42,335 bases of DNA from Paenibacillus barengoltzii NBRC 101215 (GTDB taxonomy: Bacteria; Bacillota; Bacilli; Paenibacillales; Paenibacillaceae), in the NCBI RefSeq assembly GCF_004000745.1, contig NZ_BILV01000054.1:1-42335 (forward strand), given 5' to 3'. The notes beneath the pieces were generated by a model, which worked only from the letters and a program-made list of their open reading frames with translations, was not told the DNA's origin and made no database searches. Below, piece after piece: positions 26,759 to 42,326 of this stretch. The position numbers were made by a program, and so were the translations under genes. Positions within the stretch are counted from its first letter, which is position 1, and the number at the start of each line of letters is the position of its first letter.

Positions 26759-28837
26759 TTATTCGGCCCCTTTATGCTTGGACACGATTTCTTCAGCGAT
26801 GTTCTTCGGAACTTCTTCATAGTGGGAGAGTTCCATCGAGAACACGCCGCGTCCTTGTGTACCGGAGCGAAGGGTCGTCGAGTAACCGAACATTTCGGAG
26901 AGAGGCACTTTCGCACGGATAATTTGCGCACCACCACGGGAATCCATACCTTCGATACGGCCACGGCGAGAGTTCAGCATACCCATAACGTCACCCATGT
27001 ACTCCTCAGGCACCGTTACTTCAACTTTCATGATTGGCTCAAGCAGAACAGGTTGACATTTGTCTTTTGCTGCTTTCAGAGCCATCGAACCAGCGATCTT
27101 AAACGCCATTTCACTGGAGTCGACGTCATGGTAGGAACCATCGACGATCGTCGCTTTTACGTCAACAACCGGGAAGCCTGCAAGAACACCATTCTGCATT
27201 GCTTCTTCGATACCTTGTTGAGCAGGTCCGATGTATTCTTTAGGAACAGCACCACCGACGATTTTGCTGTCGAATTGGTTACCTGTACCTGGTTCGAGCG
27301 GTTCGAATTCAACCCAGACGTGACCGTATTGACCACGACCACCGGACTGACGTACGAACTTACCTTCAACGCGAGCCGGAACACGGAACGTTTCACGATA
27401 AGCAACCTGAGGTTTACCTACGTTCGTGTCTACTTTGAATTCACGGCGCATCCGATCGATGATGATATCCAGGTGAAGCTCACCCATACCTGCAAGGATC
27501 GTTTGTCCCGTTTCTTCATCTGTATGTGCACGAAGCGTTGGGTCTTCTTCAGTCAGCTTCGCAAGTGCAACGCCCATTTTGTCTTGGTCGGCTTTCGTCT
27601 TCGGTTCAACCGCGATTTCGATAACTGGTTCTGGGAAGTTCATCGATTCAAGAATAACCGGTGCCTTCTCATCACACAGTGTATCACCTGTCCCGGTGTC
27701 TTTCAAACCTACAGCAGCTGCGATGTCACCAGCATAGACTTCGTTGATCTCTTGACGGTGGTTCGCATGCATTTGCAGGATCCGGCCGATCCGTTCGCGT
27801 TTACCTTTCGTTGCATTCAACACGTAAGAACCGGATTGCAGAATACCGGAGTATACGCGGAAGAACGTCAGTTTACCCACGTAAGGGTCGGTCATGATTT
27901 TAAATGCCAATGCCGCGAACGGCTCTTCGTCAGAAGAGTGACGTTCAACTTCTGTACCATCTTCCAGATGACCTTTGATGCTTGGTACATCAACTGGAGC
28001 TGGCAAGTAGTCGATAACGGCATCCAGCATCAGCTGAACCCCTTTATTACGGTAGGAAGAACCGCAGATAACTGGGAAGATTTTAACTTCACATACGCCC
28101 TTACGAAGCGCTGCTTTCAGTTCTTCAACGGTGATTTCCTCGCCTTCGAGGTATTTCATCGTCAATTCTTCGTCCAGTTCAGCAACTTTCTCTACCAACT
28201 CCGCACGAAGCTCTTCAACTTGTGCAGCGTATTCAGCAGGGATTTCTACTTCATCGATTTGTTGTCCCAGATCGTCTCTGTACATATACGCTTTTTGAGC
28301 GACAATGTCGATGATCCCGACAAAATCATTTTCTGCACCGATTGGCAGTTGGATAGCAACTGCATTCGCTTGCAGACGATCGCGCATATCCTTAACGACG
28401 TTCAGGAAGTCCGCACCGATGATATCCATTTTGTTGACGTAGGCGATCCGAGGAACACCATAGCGGTCAGCCTGTCTCCATACGGTTTCAGACTGCGGCT
28501 CAACGCCTTCCTTCGCACTAAACACGCCTACAGCCCCGTCCAATACACGCAGGGAACGTTCGACTTCAACAGTGAAGTCGACGTGTCCCGGGGTATCGAT
28601 GATATTTACGCGGTGACCTTTCCATTGAGCGGTCGTCGCAGCGGATGTAATCGTGATTCCGCGCTCCTGCTCTTGTTCCATCCAGTCCATCGTTGCCGCA
28701 CCTTCGTGAACTTCCCCGATTTTGTGCGTACGACCTGTGTAGAACAAGATCCGTTCCGTCGTGGTTGTCTTACCGGCGTCAATATGCGCCATGATCCCGA
28801 TATTACGTGTATTTTTCAAGGAGAACTCTCTTGCCAT
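26759..28837 (-). CDS. fusA: Elongation factor G
   Basis: EF-G, 692 aa, the translocation GTPase. The G1 motif AHIDAGKT lies at 17-24, with DTPGHVDF and NKMD further on; domains II-V are complete. The ATG at 28837 gives [14 protein letters not shown] with GGGAG 8 nt upstream. It lies 47 bp after rpsG in the str operon. Confidence 0.99.
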   Translation of the reverse strand: MAREFSLKNTRNIGIMAHIDAGKTTTTERILFYTGRTHKIGEVHEGAATMDWMEQEQERGITITSAATTAQWKGHRVNIIDTPGHVDFTVEVERSLRVLDGAVGVFSAKEGVEPQSETVWRQADRYGVPRIAYVNKMDIIGADFLNVVKDMRDRLQANAVAIQLPIGAENDFVGIIDIVAQKAYMYRDDLGQQIDEVEIPAEYAAQVEELRAELVEKVAELDEELTMKYLEGEEITVEELKAALRKGVCEVKIFPVICGSSYRNKGVQLMLDAVIDYLPAPVDVPSIKGHLEDGTEVERHSSDEEPFAALAFKIMTDPYVGKLTFFRVYSGILQSGSYVLNATKGKRERIGRILQMHANHRQEINEVYAGDIAAAVGLKDTGTGDTLCDEKAPVILESMNFPEPVIEIAVEPKTKADQDKMGVALAKLTEEDPTLRAHTDEETGQTILAGMGELHLDIIIDRMRREFKVDTNVGKPQVAYRETFRVPARVEGKFVRQSGGRGQYGHVWVEFEPLEPGTGNQFDSKIVGGAVPKEYIGPAQQGIEEAMQNGVLAGFPVVDVKATIVDGSYHDVDSSEMAFKIAGSMALKAAKDKCQPVLLEPIMKVEVTVPEEYMGDVMGMLNSRRGRIEGMDSRGGAQIIRAKVPLSEMFGYSTTLRSGTQGRGVFSMELSHYEEVPKNIAEEIVSKHKGAE

Positions 28838-28884
28838 GAATCTGTCTCCCTTCAAAATATAAATTTTGAAATACGGGCGTTATC

Positions 28885-29355
28885 CTACCAACGGTAGTGC
28901 GCGAACGCTTTGTTCGCTTCCGCCATTTTATGCGTATCTTCACGTTTCTTAACGGAAGCGCCTGTGTTGTTGGATGCGTCGATGATCTCGGCAGCCAAAC
29001 GCTCTTCCATTGTCTTCTCACCGCGAGTGCGGGAGTAGTTTACGAGCCAACGTAATCCCAAGGATGTACGTCTCTCTGGTTTAACCTCGATCGGAACTTG
29101 GTAGTTTGCACCGCCGACACGACGAGCTTTAACTTCCAGTACAGGCATAATATTTTTGATCGCTGCTTCAAATACTTCCATTGGGTCATTCCCCGTACGT
29201 TCACGGATGATGTCGAACGCATTGTAAAGGATGCTTTGAGCAACGCCGCGTTTACCGTCGAGCATGATGCGGTTGATCAAGCGAGTAACCAATTTGCTGT
29301 TATACACCGGATCTGGCAACACGTCTCTCTTAGCAACTGGACCTTTGCGTGGCAT
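28885..29355 (-). CDS. rpsG: 30S ribosomal protein S7
   Basis: S7, 156 aa, organises the 30S head and the E site. It starts [20 protein letters not shown]. It lies 64 bp after rpsL. Confidence 0.98.
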   Translation of the reverse strand: MPRKGPVAKRDVLPDPVYNSKLVTRLINRIMLDGKRGVAQSILYNAFDIIRERTGNDPMEVFEAAIKNIMPVLEVKARRVGGANYQVPIEVKPERRTSLGLRWLVNYSRTRGEKTMEERLAAEIIDASNNTGASVKKREDTHKMAEANKAFAHYRW

Positions 29356-29419
29356 AGTTTGTTATCCCCCTTTCAGTAAAAATTCAATCCTTAGCTGTTG
29401 TCTCCAAACTTAAGCGATC

Positions 29420-29839
29420 TTATTTCTTCGCTTTCGGACGTTTCGCGCCGTATTTGGAACGAGCTTGCATACGGTTGTTAACGCCAGCCGTATCCAAGGC
29501 ACCGCGCACGATATGATAACGGACACCCGGAAGGTCTTTTACCCGGCCGCCGCGAATCAGTACAACGCTGTGCTCTTGCAGGTTGTGTCCGATACCCGGG
29601 ATGTAAGCCGTCACCTCTACACGGTTCGTCAAGCGAACACGGGCATATTTACGAAGCGCGGAGTTCGGTTTCTTCGGAGTCATCGTACCTACACGAGTGC
29701 AGACGCCGCGTTTTTGCGGAGAGCTCAAATCCGTAGCTTCACGTTTCAGAGCGTTAAACCCTCTTTGCAACGCTGGCGATTTGGATTTGTACACCTTATC
29801 TTGGCGTCCTTTACGTACTAATTGGTTAATTGTTGGCAT
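29420..29839 (-). CDS. rpsL: 30S ribosomal protein S12
   Basis: S12, 139 aa, a decoding-centre protein. The segment [11 protein letters not shown] (54-64) and GGRVKDLPG keep the lysines whose change gives streptomycin resistance, so it looks wild type. The ATG at 29839 gives [12 protein letters not shown]. It shows the Firmicutes insertion of about 13 residues before [10 protein letters not shown]. Confidence 0.98.
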   Translation of the reverse strand: MPTINQLVRKGRQDKVYKSKSPALQRGFNALKREATDLSSPQKRGVCTRVGTMTPKKPNSALRKYARVRLTNRVEVTAYIPGIGHNLQEHSVVLIRGGRVKDLPGVRYHIVRGALDTAGVNNRMQARSKYGAKRPKAKK

Positions 29840-29931
29840 GTTGTTGCCACCCCCTTCCTCAGAGTTCAAATTCCATTTACAAACCACTTGTTTAAGCCCA
29901 CAGACCCAGGCGGCTCATAAAAGAACAAAGG

Positions 29932-29974
29932 AAATGTTTTTGCCAAAGAGTTCCCCTCATTAGCAAAAACATTT
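29932..29974 (-). terminator. Hairpin upstream of rpsL (attenuator or terminator candidate)
   Basis: AAATGTTTTTGC (29932-29943) and GCAAAAACATTT (29963-29974) form a perfect 12-bp stem. On the minus strand the 3' side runs into CCTTTGTTCTTTT, a fair U-rich tract. It sits in the 143-bp gap between the L7Ae-like gene and rpsL, so it could limit read-through or act in an rpsL leader. Confidence 0.55.
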
Positions 29975-29982
29975 TCGATCAA

Positions 29983-30234
29983 CTATGACTTTACGATCAC
30001 AGCCATCGCCGCTCCTACTTCAATCCCACAAGCCTTGCCGAGATTCGCCATTGTATCTACAAAGGTGACTTTCACGGCATGTTGGTTGCATAAGGCGACG
30101 ATCCTTGACGTAAGGCGTGGATCTGCATTCTCAGCAACATAAACTTCCTCGGCCCGTCCAAGTTCAACCATTCGCATAGTCTGCTTGGTGCCGACTTTAA
30201 TTGGTGCGTCCCGTAGTCCTTTATCATTAGACAT
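29983..30234 (-). CDS. rplGB: L7Ae-family ribosome-associated protein (YbxF type)
   Basis: A small L7Ae/L30e/S12e-fold RNA-binding protein of 83 aa, recognised by GTKQTMRMVELGRAEEVYVA and the C-terminal NLGKACGIEVGAAMAVIV. YbxF-type proteins bind kink-turn RNA and associate with ribosomes; the exact role is unclear. ATG 30234 is 8 nt after GGAGG; ATG 30237 is an equal alternative. It is the first gene of the str operon. Confidence 0.9.
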   Translation of the reverse strand: MSNDKGLRDAPIKVGTKQTMRMVELGRAEEVYVAENADPRLTSRIVALCNQHAVKVTFVDTMANLGKACGIEVGAAMAVIVKS

Positions 30235-30282
30235 CATAACGTCCTCCAAAGCACAGGGTTATCCGTACTCACGCACTATGAT

Positions 30283-30312
30283 ATAGTATCACTCCGCTAT
30301 AGTTGGTGTCAA
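30283..30312 (-). promoter_or_regulatory. Promoter of the str operon
   Basis: TTGACA (30307-30312), 18 bp, TACTAT (30283-30288), with TG one base before the -10 (extended -10). It lies between the rpoC terminator and the L7Ae-like gene. Confidence 0.88.
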
Positions 30313-30339
30313 GCGAAATATTCAGCGGAATTTTCATAG

Positions 30340-30395
30340 AAAAATAAGTCCGGCGCACCCCGAATCAAACTCGCTTCAGGGGCGCGCCGGCTTAT
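30340..30395 (-). terminator. Terminator after rpoC
   Basis: A very strong GC-rich stem (CCGGCGCGCCCC against CGGGGTGCGCCGG, with further pairing) is flanked by AAGATAAG and CTTATTTTT. It separates rpoBC from the str operon. Confidence 0.92.
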
Positions 30396-30409
30396 CTTAA
30401 CCTTCGTCG

Positions 30410-34024
<3,615 letters not shown>

Positions 34025-34069
34025 GGAGCATCCCTCCTTAACCAAGTCCTGATTTGACTGTATAACGCT

Positions 34070-37615
<3,546 letters not shown>

Positions 37616-37909
37616 CTTAAACTCACCCCTCATGTCTACTCACTTAAAAATACATTGCGAACCCGTGTTTGTGCCCTTATAATAGACCCATACGGATTCA
37701 TCCACAAATAAAGAAAAGCCCTTATCGAATGCTTTCGAAAAAAGAGCATCATTTATCCGTGTCTGTTTCTGCTCTGATGTCCTCATAATCATTAGTTTAT
37801 CCAAAATGTGCATATTATACGTAGAACGACACATTTTTATGCATTGTTCCCGTAAAACTATTGACATTTCAGCAAACTAAAGCCACAGAGGGCATCCTAA
37901 TGCTGACAT
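37616..37909 (-). promoter_or_regulatory. Long untranslated leader of rpoBC
   Basis: No convincing gene lies in the 331 bp between the methyltransferase gene and rpoB. The minus-strand RNA holds a second TATAAT (near 37813-37818) that may be a further promoter. It also holds a weak hairpin GAAAGC/GCTTTTC followed by TTTATTTG (about 37708-37738), which looks like a poor attenuator. An ORF of 75 codons (37640-37867) has no ribosome binding site and is not called. Confidence 0.5.
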
Positions 37910-37939
37910 TTTATAATAATAACATATCGGATTTGTCAA
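37910..37939 (-). promoter_or_regulatory. Promoter upstream of rpoB
   Basis: TTGACA (37934-37939), 18 bp, TATAAA (37910-37915), or TTATAA at 17 bp, on the minus strand. The -35 begins 8 bp after the methyltransferase stop codon. Confidence 0.75.
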
Positions 37940-37946
37940 GTCAACC

Positions 37947-38546
37947 TTATTCTTTTACCGCCCGATAAATGCGGTACCCCTTGTCCTTCGTCACTTCCTC
38001 CACCCGGGAAAACAGCGACTCCAACTTCTCTTTCGCTGACGGCGCCCCTTGTTTCTTCTGGATTACCACCCATAGCGATCCACCAGAACGCAACCGTTCA
38101 TAGGCACCTTCAAAAATAGCGTGCACCGTAGCTTTACCAGCCCGAATCGGCGGATTGGTCAATACCACATCAAACTTCCGATCGTCTAACGCCGAGAACA
38201 AATCGCTCTCCAGTACGGTGATGTTGTTCACGCCGTTCGCCGCCGCATTCTCTTTCGCTAATTCCACCGCACGGGAGTTCACATCGATCATAGTCACATG
38301 CCCTTTGGCCGCCAGCCTTGCCGCCGCTAGTCCAATGGGTCCATAGCCGCAGCCTACATCCAATACCTCTGCGTCGTGCGGAATGTCCATAGCTTCAATT
38401 AAAGTGCGACTGCCGAAGTCAACGCCTCCCTTGGCAAAAACACCGGCATCGCTGACGAAGCGATAGCTTTGCCCCCGTAGCACCGTGTCCCAGGTTTTCC
38501 GATCATGCGCCGCAGTTGGCTGGCTTGCGTAGTAGTGATCCGCCAT
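37947..38546 (-). CDS. Class I SAM-dependent methyltransferase (YbxB/RsmC-like)
   Basis: A 199-aa single-domain methyltransferase. Motif I VLDVGCGYG lies at 62-70 and the nucleic-acid-type motif IV NPPIR at 131-135, the pattern of the RsmC/RlmG family. Proteins of this family methylate guanine in rRNA, and the place between rplL and rpoB suggests an rRNA substrate, but the exact site is not known to me. The ATG at 38546 has GGAGGG 12 nt upstream. B. subtilis has the homologue ybxB at the same place. Confidence 0.9.
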   Translation of the reverse strand: MADHYYASQPTAAHDRKTWDTVLRGQSYRFVSDAGVFAKGGVDFGSRTLIEAMDIPHDAEVLDVGCGYGPIGLAAARLAAKGHVTMIDVNSRAVELAKENAAANGVNNITVLESDLFSALDDRKFDVVLTNPPIRAGKATVHAIFEGAYERLRSGGSLWVVIQKKQGAPSAKEKLESLFSRVEEVTKDKGYRIYRAVKE

Positions 38547-38641
38547 GATTACTTGTTTCCCTCCATTAGCATCTAGTCATCTCTCTGTACCTGTCCCCTA
38601 TTATATCCATTCCCACATATTCATGTAAGGGGAGAAAGGCA

Positions 38642-38674
38642 ACAAACCCCTTGAATCAAGTTCAAGGGGTTTGT
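38642..38674 (-). terminator. Hairpin terminator after rplL
   Basis: A perfect 14-bp stem, ACAAACCCCTTGAA against TTCAAGGGGTTTGT, with a 5-nt loop, 18 bp after the rplL stop. The T-tract beyond the stem is poor (TGCCTTTC), so termination may be partial, letting some transcription reach the methyltransferase gene. Confidence 0.75.
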
Positions 38675-38691
38675 GATCGAGAAACAAGCTA

Positions 38692-39060
38692 CTATTTCAA
38701 TTCTACAGTTGCGCCTGCTTCTTCCAGTTTTGCTTTGATGCCTTCTGCTTCTTCTTTGCTTACTTTTTCTTTCAGCGGTTTTGGAGCGTTGTCAACCAGG
38801 TCTTTGGCTTCTTTCAAGCCGAGGCCCGTGATTTCGCGAACCACTTTGATAACGTTGATTTTGGAAGCACCAGCGTTAGTCAGTACTACGTCGAATTCGG
38901 ATTGTTCTTCAGCTGCGCCACCGCCAGCTGCACCGCCGCCAGCTACAACAACCGGAGCTGCTGCAGTTACGCCGAATTCTTCTTCGATTGCTTTAACAAG
39001 ATCGTTCAGTTCAAGAACGGTCATACCTTTGATTGCTTCCAAGATTGCTTCTTTACTCAT
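38692..39060 (-). CDS. rplL: 50S ribosomal protein L7/L12
   Basis: L7/L12, 122 aa, the stalk protein that recruits translational GTPases. An N-terminal dimer domain (about 1-33), an Ala/Gly hinge (about 34-50) and a C-terminal factor-binding domain ([19 protein letters not shown]) are seen. It lies 67 bp after rplJ, and shares its promoter and leader. Confidence 0.98.
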   Translation of the reverse strand: MSKEAILEAIKGMTVLELNDLVKAIEEEFGVTAAAPVVVAGGGAAGGGAAEEQSEFDVVLTNAGASKINVIKVVREITGLGLKEAKDLVDNAPKPLKEKVSKEEAEGIKAKLEEAGATVELK

Positions 39061-39127
39061 GGTAGAACCTCCATTATATAATAGTTTGTTTGTTACGAAT
39101 CAGATAACTTGCATCCGCAAGGCTAAC

Positions 39128-39631
39128 TTACGCGCTTGCTTCTTCTTTCTCGGCAACGGCTTTGACAGCCAGTGCGAAGTTGCGAACAGGTGCTTGAAGT
39201 ACGCTGAGGAGCATCGAAAGCAAACCTTCGCGGGAAGGAAGATCCGCGAGCGCTTTGATTTGGTCGACGCCAACTACACGGCCTTCAACCACGCCACCTT
39301 TCACTTTCAGAGCATCGTTCTTCTTGGCGAATTCGCTCAAGATTTTCGCTGGAGCTACTGCATCTTCCTTACTGAACGCGATGGCCGTAGGACCGGTCAA
39401 CACTTCGTCCAGCTCGGTCAATTCCGCAGCAGCCGTAGCGCGGCGAATGAGCGTGTTCTTCAGCACTTGGAATTCCACGCCAGCTTCACGAAGCTGTTTG
39501 CGGAGTTCGGTAACTTGAGCAACATTCAATCCGCGATAATCCGCAACGACGGTCGTTGCGCTTTCGCGCAATTTGGACGTTACAGCTTCAACGGCTTCTT
39601 GTTTTGCTTGAATGACTTTTGCGTTTGCCAA
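39128..39631 (-). CDS. rplJ: 50S ribosomal protein L10
   Basis: L10, 167 aa, stalk base; its C-terminal helix binds L7/L12 dimers. The start is TTG at 39631 ([17 protein letters not shown]), set by AGGAGGTG 6 nt upstream; a GTG at 39640 lies inside that site. It is under an L10-type leader. Confidence 0.97.
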   Translation of the reverse strand: MANAKVIQAKQEAVEAVTSKLRESATTVVADYRGLNVAQVTELRKQLREAGVEFQVLKNTLIRRATAAAELTELDEVLTGPTAIAFSKEDAVAPAKILSEFAKKNDALKVKGGVVEGRVVGVDQIKALADLPSREGLLSMLLSVLQAPVRNFALAVKAVAEKEEASA

Positions 39632-39685
39632 ACTGCACACCTCCTATTAGATTCATGAGCCTCTTGCTACTTCCGCAAGGCATTG

Positions 39686-39716
39686 AAAAAAGCCTCCGCA
39701 GAATCACGAAGGCTTT
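39686..39716 (-). terminator. Attenuator terminator in the rplJ leader
   Basis: AAAGCCT pairs with AGGCTTT in the minus-strand RNA and is followed by a T-run, about 55 nt before rplJ. It is placed between the L10-type leader and the gene, as expected for transcription attenuation. Confidence 0.8.
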
Positions 39717-39815
39717 GATGGATCATCCGCACACAGCCCAGCTGTGTACAGCGACGTTCTATCACAACACCTCGGTAGGAAATTAAGCCTCACGGCACCT
39801 ACTGTCTACGGTAAG
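39717..39815 (-). promoter_or_regulatory. L10-type ribosomal leader RNA
   Basis: The minus strand contains CCGTAGACAGTAGGTGC followed by TTAATTTCCTACCGAGGTG, in which GTAGG pairs with CCTAC. This is the hallmark of the L10 leader bound by the L10-L12 complex. A further helix ACACAGC/GCTGTGT lies downstream (about 39730-39746). Assigned from recalled pattern; no covariance search was run. Confidence 0.85.
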
Positions 39816-39854
39816 CATATTCATATTTAAGTCTCACTTCAAAACAACTGTTTC

Positions 39855-39883
39855 AGTATACCAAGGCGACACCGTGGTGTCAA
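39855..39883 (-). promoter_or_regulatory. Consensus sigma-A promoter of rplJ-rplL
   Basis: TTGACA (39878-39883), 17 bp, TATACT (39855-39860). The dyad GACACC-AC-GGTGTC (39868-39881) overlaps the -35 and spacer. Confidence 0.92.
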
Positions 39884-39910
39884 TCCCCGTTCCGTCAAGA
39901 ACGAAAGGTA

Positions 39911-40603
39911 TTATCTGTAAGCAGCTGTATTTACGCGAGCGCTTGGGCCCATGGTCGAAGAAATCGCGATATTCTTCAAGTATACGCCCTTTGCAGCGGC
40001 CGGTTTAGCCCGGTTCAATGCGTCGATGAGAGCCTTGAGGTTCTCATTCAATTGTTCGGCAGTAAAGGATACTTTACCGATTGGCGCATGAATTTGACCC
40101 GCTTTGTCCAGACGGTACTCGATTTTACCGGCTTTGATTTCTTGAACGGCTTTCGCTACGTCAAACGTAACTGTACCTGCTTTCGGGTTAGGCATAAGGC
40201 CTTTACCACCGAGCAGACGGCCGAGTTTACCAACTTCGCTCATCATGTCCGGTGTAGCTACGCAGACATCGAACTCGAACCAGCCTTGTTGGATTTTGTT
40301 GATCATGTCTTGATCGCCGACGAAATCTGCTCCGGCTGCTTCTGCTTCCTTCGCTTTGTCGCCTTTGGCGAATACCAATACGCGTTGGGTTTTGCCCGTG
40401 CCATGCGGCAGAACAACGACACCACGAACGGCTTGGTCTTGTTTACGAGGGTCTACGCCCAAACGAACTGCAGCTTCAACGGTTTCGTCGAATTTTGCAG
40501 TCGCTGCCTTCTTCACCAGTTCAACGGCTTCCAAAGGCTCATACGTCGCTTCGCTGTCAATCAGCTTAGCGGCTTCCAGGTATTTCTTACCGTGTTTAGC
40601 CAT
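39911..40603 (-). CDS. rplA: 50S ribosomal protein L1
   Basis: L1, 230 aa, forms the mobile E-site stalk and, in many bacteria, represses its own operon by binding mRNA. It contains the signature [22 protein letters not shown] and ends in [20 protein letters not shown] precedes the ATG. The 149-bp gap to rplK has two RNA structures, one matching the motif ahead of rplK. Confidence 0.98.
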   Translation of the reverse strand: MAKHGKKYLEAAKLIDSEATYEPLEAVELVKKAATAKFDETVEAAVRLGVDPRKQDQAVRGVVVLPHGTGKTQRVLVFAKGDKAKEAEAAGADFVGDQDMINKIQQGWFEFDVCVATPDMMSEVGKLGRLLGGKGLMPNPKAGTVTFDVAKAVQEIKAGKIEYRLDKAGQIHAPIGKVSFTAEQLNENLKALIDALNRAKPAAAKGVYLKNIAISSTMGPSARVNTAAYR

Positions 40604-40619
40604 GAATTCGTCCTCCTAT

Positions 40620-40645
40620 GTGGTATTAGCGGAAATTCCTCCCAC
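40620..40645 (-). promoter_or_regulatory. Candidate L1-binding RNA motif upstream of rplA
   Basis: The minus strand reads GTGGGAGG, AAT, TTCCG, CTAATACCAC: an outer GTGG/CCAC helix, an inner GGAG/TTCC helix and unpaired GCTAATA on the 3' side. It ends about 7 nt before the rplA Shine-Dalgarno. It shares layout and most bases with the element at 41203-41234. Confidence 0.6.
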
Positions 40646-40696
40646 TGTTGATGGGTCATATAAACAAGCTTCGCTCATCTATAAAACTCCATCCGA

Positions 40697-40740
40697 GGAT
40701 GAAATTTAATCACGTGAATTCAGATTAAGAAATTTCATCC
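40697..40740 (-). promoter_or_regulatory. Long hairpin after rplK
   Basis: GGATGAAATT pairs with AATTTCATCC (10 bp), with an inner TAATC/GATTA helix and an 11-nt loop, 12 bp after the rplK stop. There is no T-run. Possible processing or attenuation element between rplK and rplA. Confidence 0.5.
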
Positions 40741-40752
40741 ATTGGACCAAGA

Positions 40753-41178
40753 TTAGTCTTGGATCGCGATGCCCATGCTGCGGGCAGTACCTTCAACCAT
40801 ACGCATAGCCGCTTCAACGGATGCTGCGTTAAGATCAGGCATTTTTTGCTCCGCGATTTGACGAACGGTGTCGCGTTTCACGGTAGCCACTTTCTTCTTG
40901 TTCGGTTCGCCAGAACCTTTCTCGATCTTCGCTGCAACACGAAGCAGAACGGCAGCCGGTGGAGTTTTGGTGATGAATGTAAACGAACGGTCTTCAAACA
41001 CCGAAATTTCAACCGGAATGATCAAACCTGCTTGATCGGCAGTACGCGCGTTGAATTCTTTACAGAATGCCATGATGTTGACACCTGCTTGACCCAGCGC
41101 CGGACCTACCGGAGGTGCAGGGTTCGCTTTCCCCGCAGGAATTTGCAGTTTTACCACTTTGATAACTTTTTTCGCCAT
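40753..41178 (-). CDS. rplK: 50S ribosomal protein L11
   Basis: L11, 141 aa, in the GTPase centre and the thiostrepton site, with N-terminal [20 protein letters not shown]. The ATG at 41178 gives [16 protein letters not shown] with AGGAGGTG upstream. It lies 91 bp after nusG. Confidence 0.98.
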   Translation of the reverse strand: MAKKVIKVVKLQIPAGKANPAPPVGPALGQAGVNIMAFCKEFNARTADQAGLIIPVEISVFEDRSFTFITKTPPAAVLLRVAAKIEKGSGEPNKKKVATVKRDTVRQIAEQKMPDLNAASVEAAMRMVEGTARSMGIAIQD

Positions 41179-41202
41179 GTAAAACACCTCCTTGCCCTAA
41201 TA

Positions 41203-41234
41203 GTGGTAAACGGAAGCCTTGCGGCCCCTCCCAC
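41203..41234 (-). promoter_or_regulatory. Candidate L1-binding RNA motif upstream of rplK
   Basis: The minus strand reads GTGGGAGG, then GGCC-GCAA-GGC, then TTCCG and TTTACCAC: an outer GTGG/CCAC helix, GGAG/TTCC, then GCC/GGC capped by a GCAA tetraloop. It matches the element before rplA and lies about 10 nt ahead of the rplK Shine-Dalgarno. Confidence 0.6.
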
Positions 41235-41269
41235 TTTGAAACCCTAAGAAACCTTTAGAAGTTGCAAAA

Positions 41270-41803
41270 TTATATCTTCTCCACCTGAGAGTAATCCAGC
41301 TCAAGTGGGGTTTCTCGTCCAAACATGTTGACGTGAACCTTAACCTTGCTCTTGTCGGTCAGAATTTCCTCAATTGAGCCTACAAAATTGGCAAATGGAC
41401 CAACTTTGATACGCACATTTTCCTTGAGCTCAAATTCGATGACCGGCTTCGGTTCCTCCATACCCATATGCGCCAGAATCTGATCCACTTCTTCAGGGAG
41501 CAGCGGCGTTGGCTTGGAACCGGAACCCGTAGAGCCGACGAACCCGGTGACTCCCGGCGTGTTGCGCACAACATACCAAGAATCGTCGGTTTGGATCATT
41601 TCCACCAAGACGTAACCGGGGTAAACTTTACGCATGACAGTCTTCTTCTTACCGTCTTTGTTCACCACTTCTTCTTCCATCGGAACAAGAACGCGGAATA
41701 TCTTGTCTTCCATGCCCATGGACTCGACGCGTTTTTCCAAATTGGCTTTGACTTTGTTCTCATACCCAGAGTAGGTATGAACGACGTACCATCTTTTTTC
41801 CAT
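41270..41803 (-). CDS. nusG: Transcription termination/antitermination factor NusG
   Basis: NusG, 177 aa. The NGN domain (WYVVHTYSGYENKVKANL to about 110) binds RNA polymerase and the C-terminal KOW domain (about 125-177, VRIKVGPFANFVGSIEEI) binds S10 or Rho. The ATG at 41803 gives MEKRWYVVHTYSG with TAGGTGG 6 nt upstream. It lies 23 bp after secE. Confidence 0.98.
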   Translation of the reverse strand: MEKRWYVVHTYSGYENKVKANLEKRVESMGMEDKIFRVLVPMEEEVVNKDGKKKTVMRKVYPGYVLVEMIQTDDSWYVVRNTPGVTGFVGSTGSGSKPTPLLPEEVDQILAHMGMEEPKPVIEFELKENVRIKVGPFANFVGSIEEILTDKSKVKVHVNMFGRETPLELDYSQVEKI

Positions 41804-41826
41804 ATCAAGCCACCTAGGGACCCTTC

Positions 41827-42018
41827 TTAAATTATCGCTTCGATCACAGCAGAAATGCCGATGTCCAGAACCCAAAAATAAATCGCGACAACGGTAATTG
41901 TACCGAGCACAATCAGCGTATAATTAGTCAGCTCTTTACGATTAGGCCAGCGAACCTTTTTAAGCTCAGCCCAGCTCTCAGAGAAAAAAGAAAACAACGA
42001 CTTGAAACTACGTTTCAT
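41827..42018 (-). CDS. secE: Protein translocase subunit SecE
   Basis: SecE, 63 aa, the short Gram-positive form with one membrane helix (about 34-55), preceded by the conserved amphipathic SWAELKKVRWPNRKEL. It lies between rpmG and nusG. Confidence 0.97.
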   Translation of the reverse strand: MKRSFKSLFSFFSESWAELKKVRWPNRKELTNYTLIVLGTITVVAIYFWVLDIGISAVIEAII

Positions 42019-42039
42019 GCGCGACTACACCTCCAAGGA

Positions 42040-42189
42040 CTATCTGGTTTCGCGATGAGGAACTTGCTCGTTGCAGAACTTGCAATACTTCTTCATCTCC
42101 ATGCGGTCGGGGTGGTTACGCTTGTTTTTCGTTGTCGTGTAGTTTCTTTGTTTGCAATTCGTACAAGCCAACGTAATTATTACCCGCAT
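42040..42189 (-). CDS. rpmG: 50S ribosomal protein L33 (zinc type)
   Basis: A 49-aa L33 read directly from the sequence, from [17 protein letters not shown] to VPHRETR. Cys9, Cys12, Cys36 and Cys39 form the zinc site. GGGAGGTG lies upstream of the ATG at 42189. First gene of the secE-nusG-rplKA transcript, 21 bp before secE. Confidence 0.96.
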   Translation of the reverse strand: MRVIITLACTNCKQRNYTTTKNKRNHPDRMEMKKYCKFCNEQVPHRETR

Positions 42190-42297
42190 GATGTGCACCT
42201 CCCGAAGACATTCTTTAATGAGCTGTCTCTATATTGACCTAAAATCGAATGTTCGCCACCTAAAAAAGGGAAACACAAAATTAGGCCTACCTAAAAC

Positions 42298-42326
42298 ACT
42301 TTATCATATGGCACAACCCGTGTCAA
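42298..42326 (-). promoter_or_regulatory. Promoter of rpmG-secE-nusG-rplKA
   Basis: A perfect TTGACA -35 (42321-42326), 17 bp and TAAAGT (42298-42303), a 4/6 match to the -10, on the minus strand about 110 bp before rpmG. Confidence 0.65.

Noticed and set aside
37640..37867. 75-codon ORF in the rpoB leader
   Set aside because: No Shine-Dalgarno near its start, no recognisable motif, and it overlaps a promoter-like TATAAT and a hairpin.
40617..40680. 20-codon ORF ([11 protein letters not shown] and so on) ending just before the rplA ribosome binding site
   Set aside because: It covers the RNA hairpin motif; no clear ribosome binding site is seen before its ATG, and RNA structure explains the conservation-like pattern better. 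A leader peptide is not excluded.
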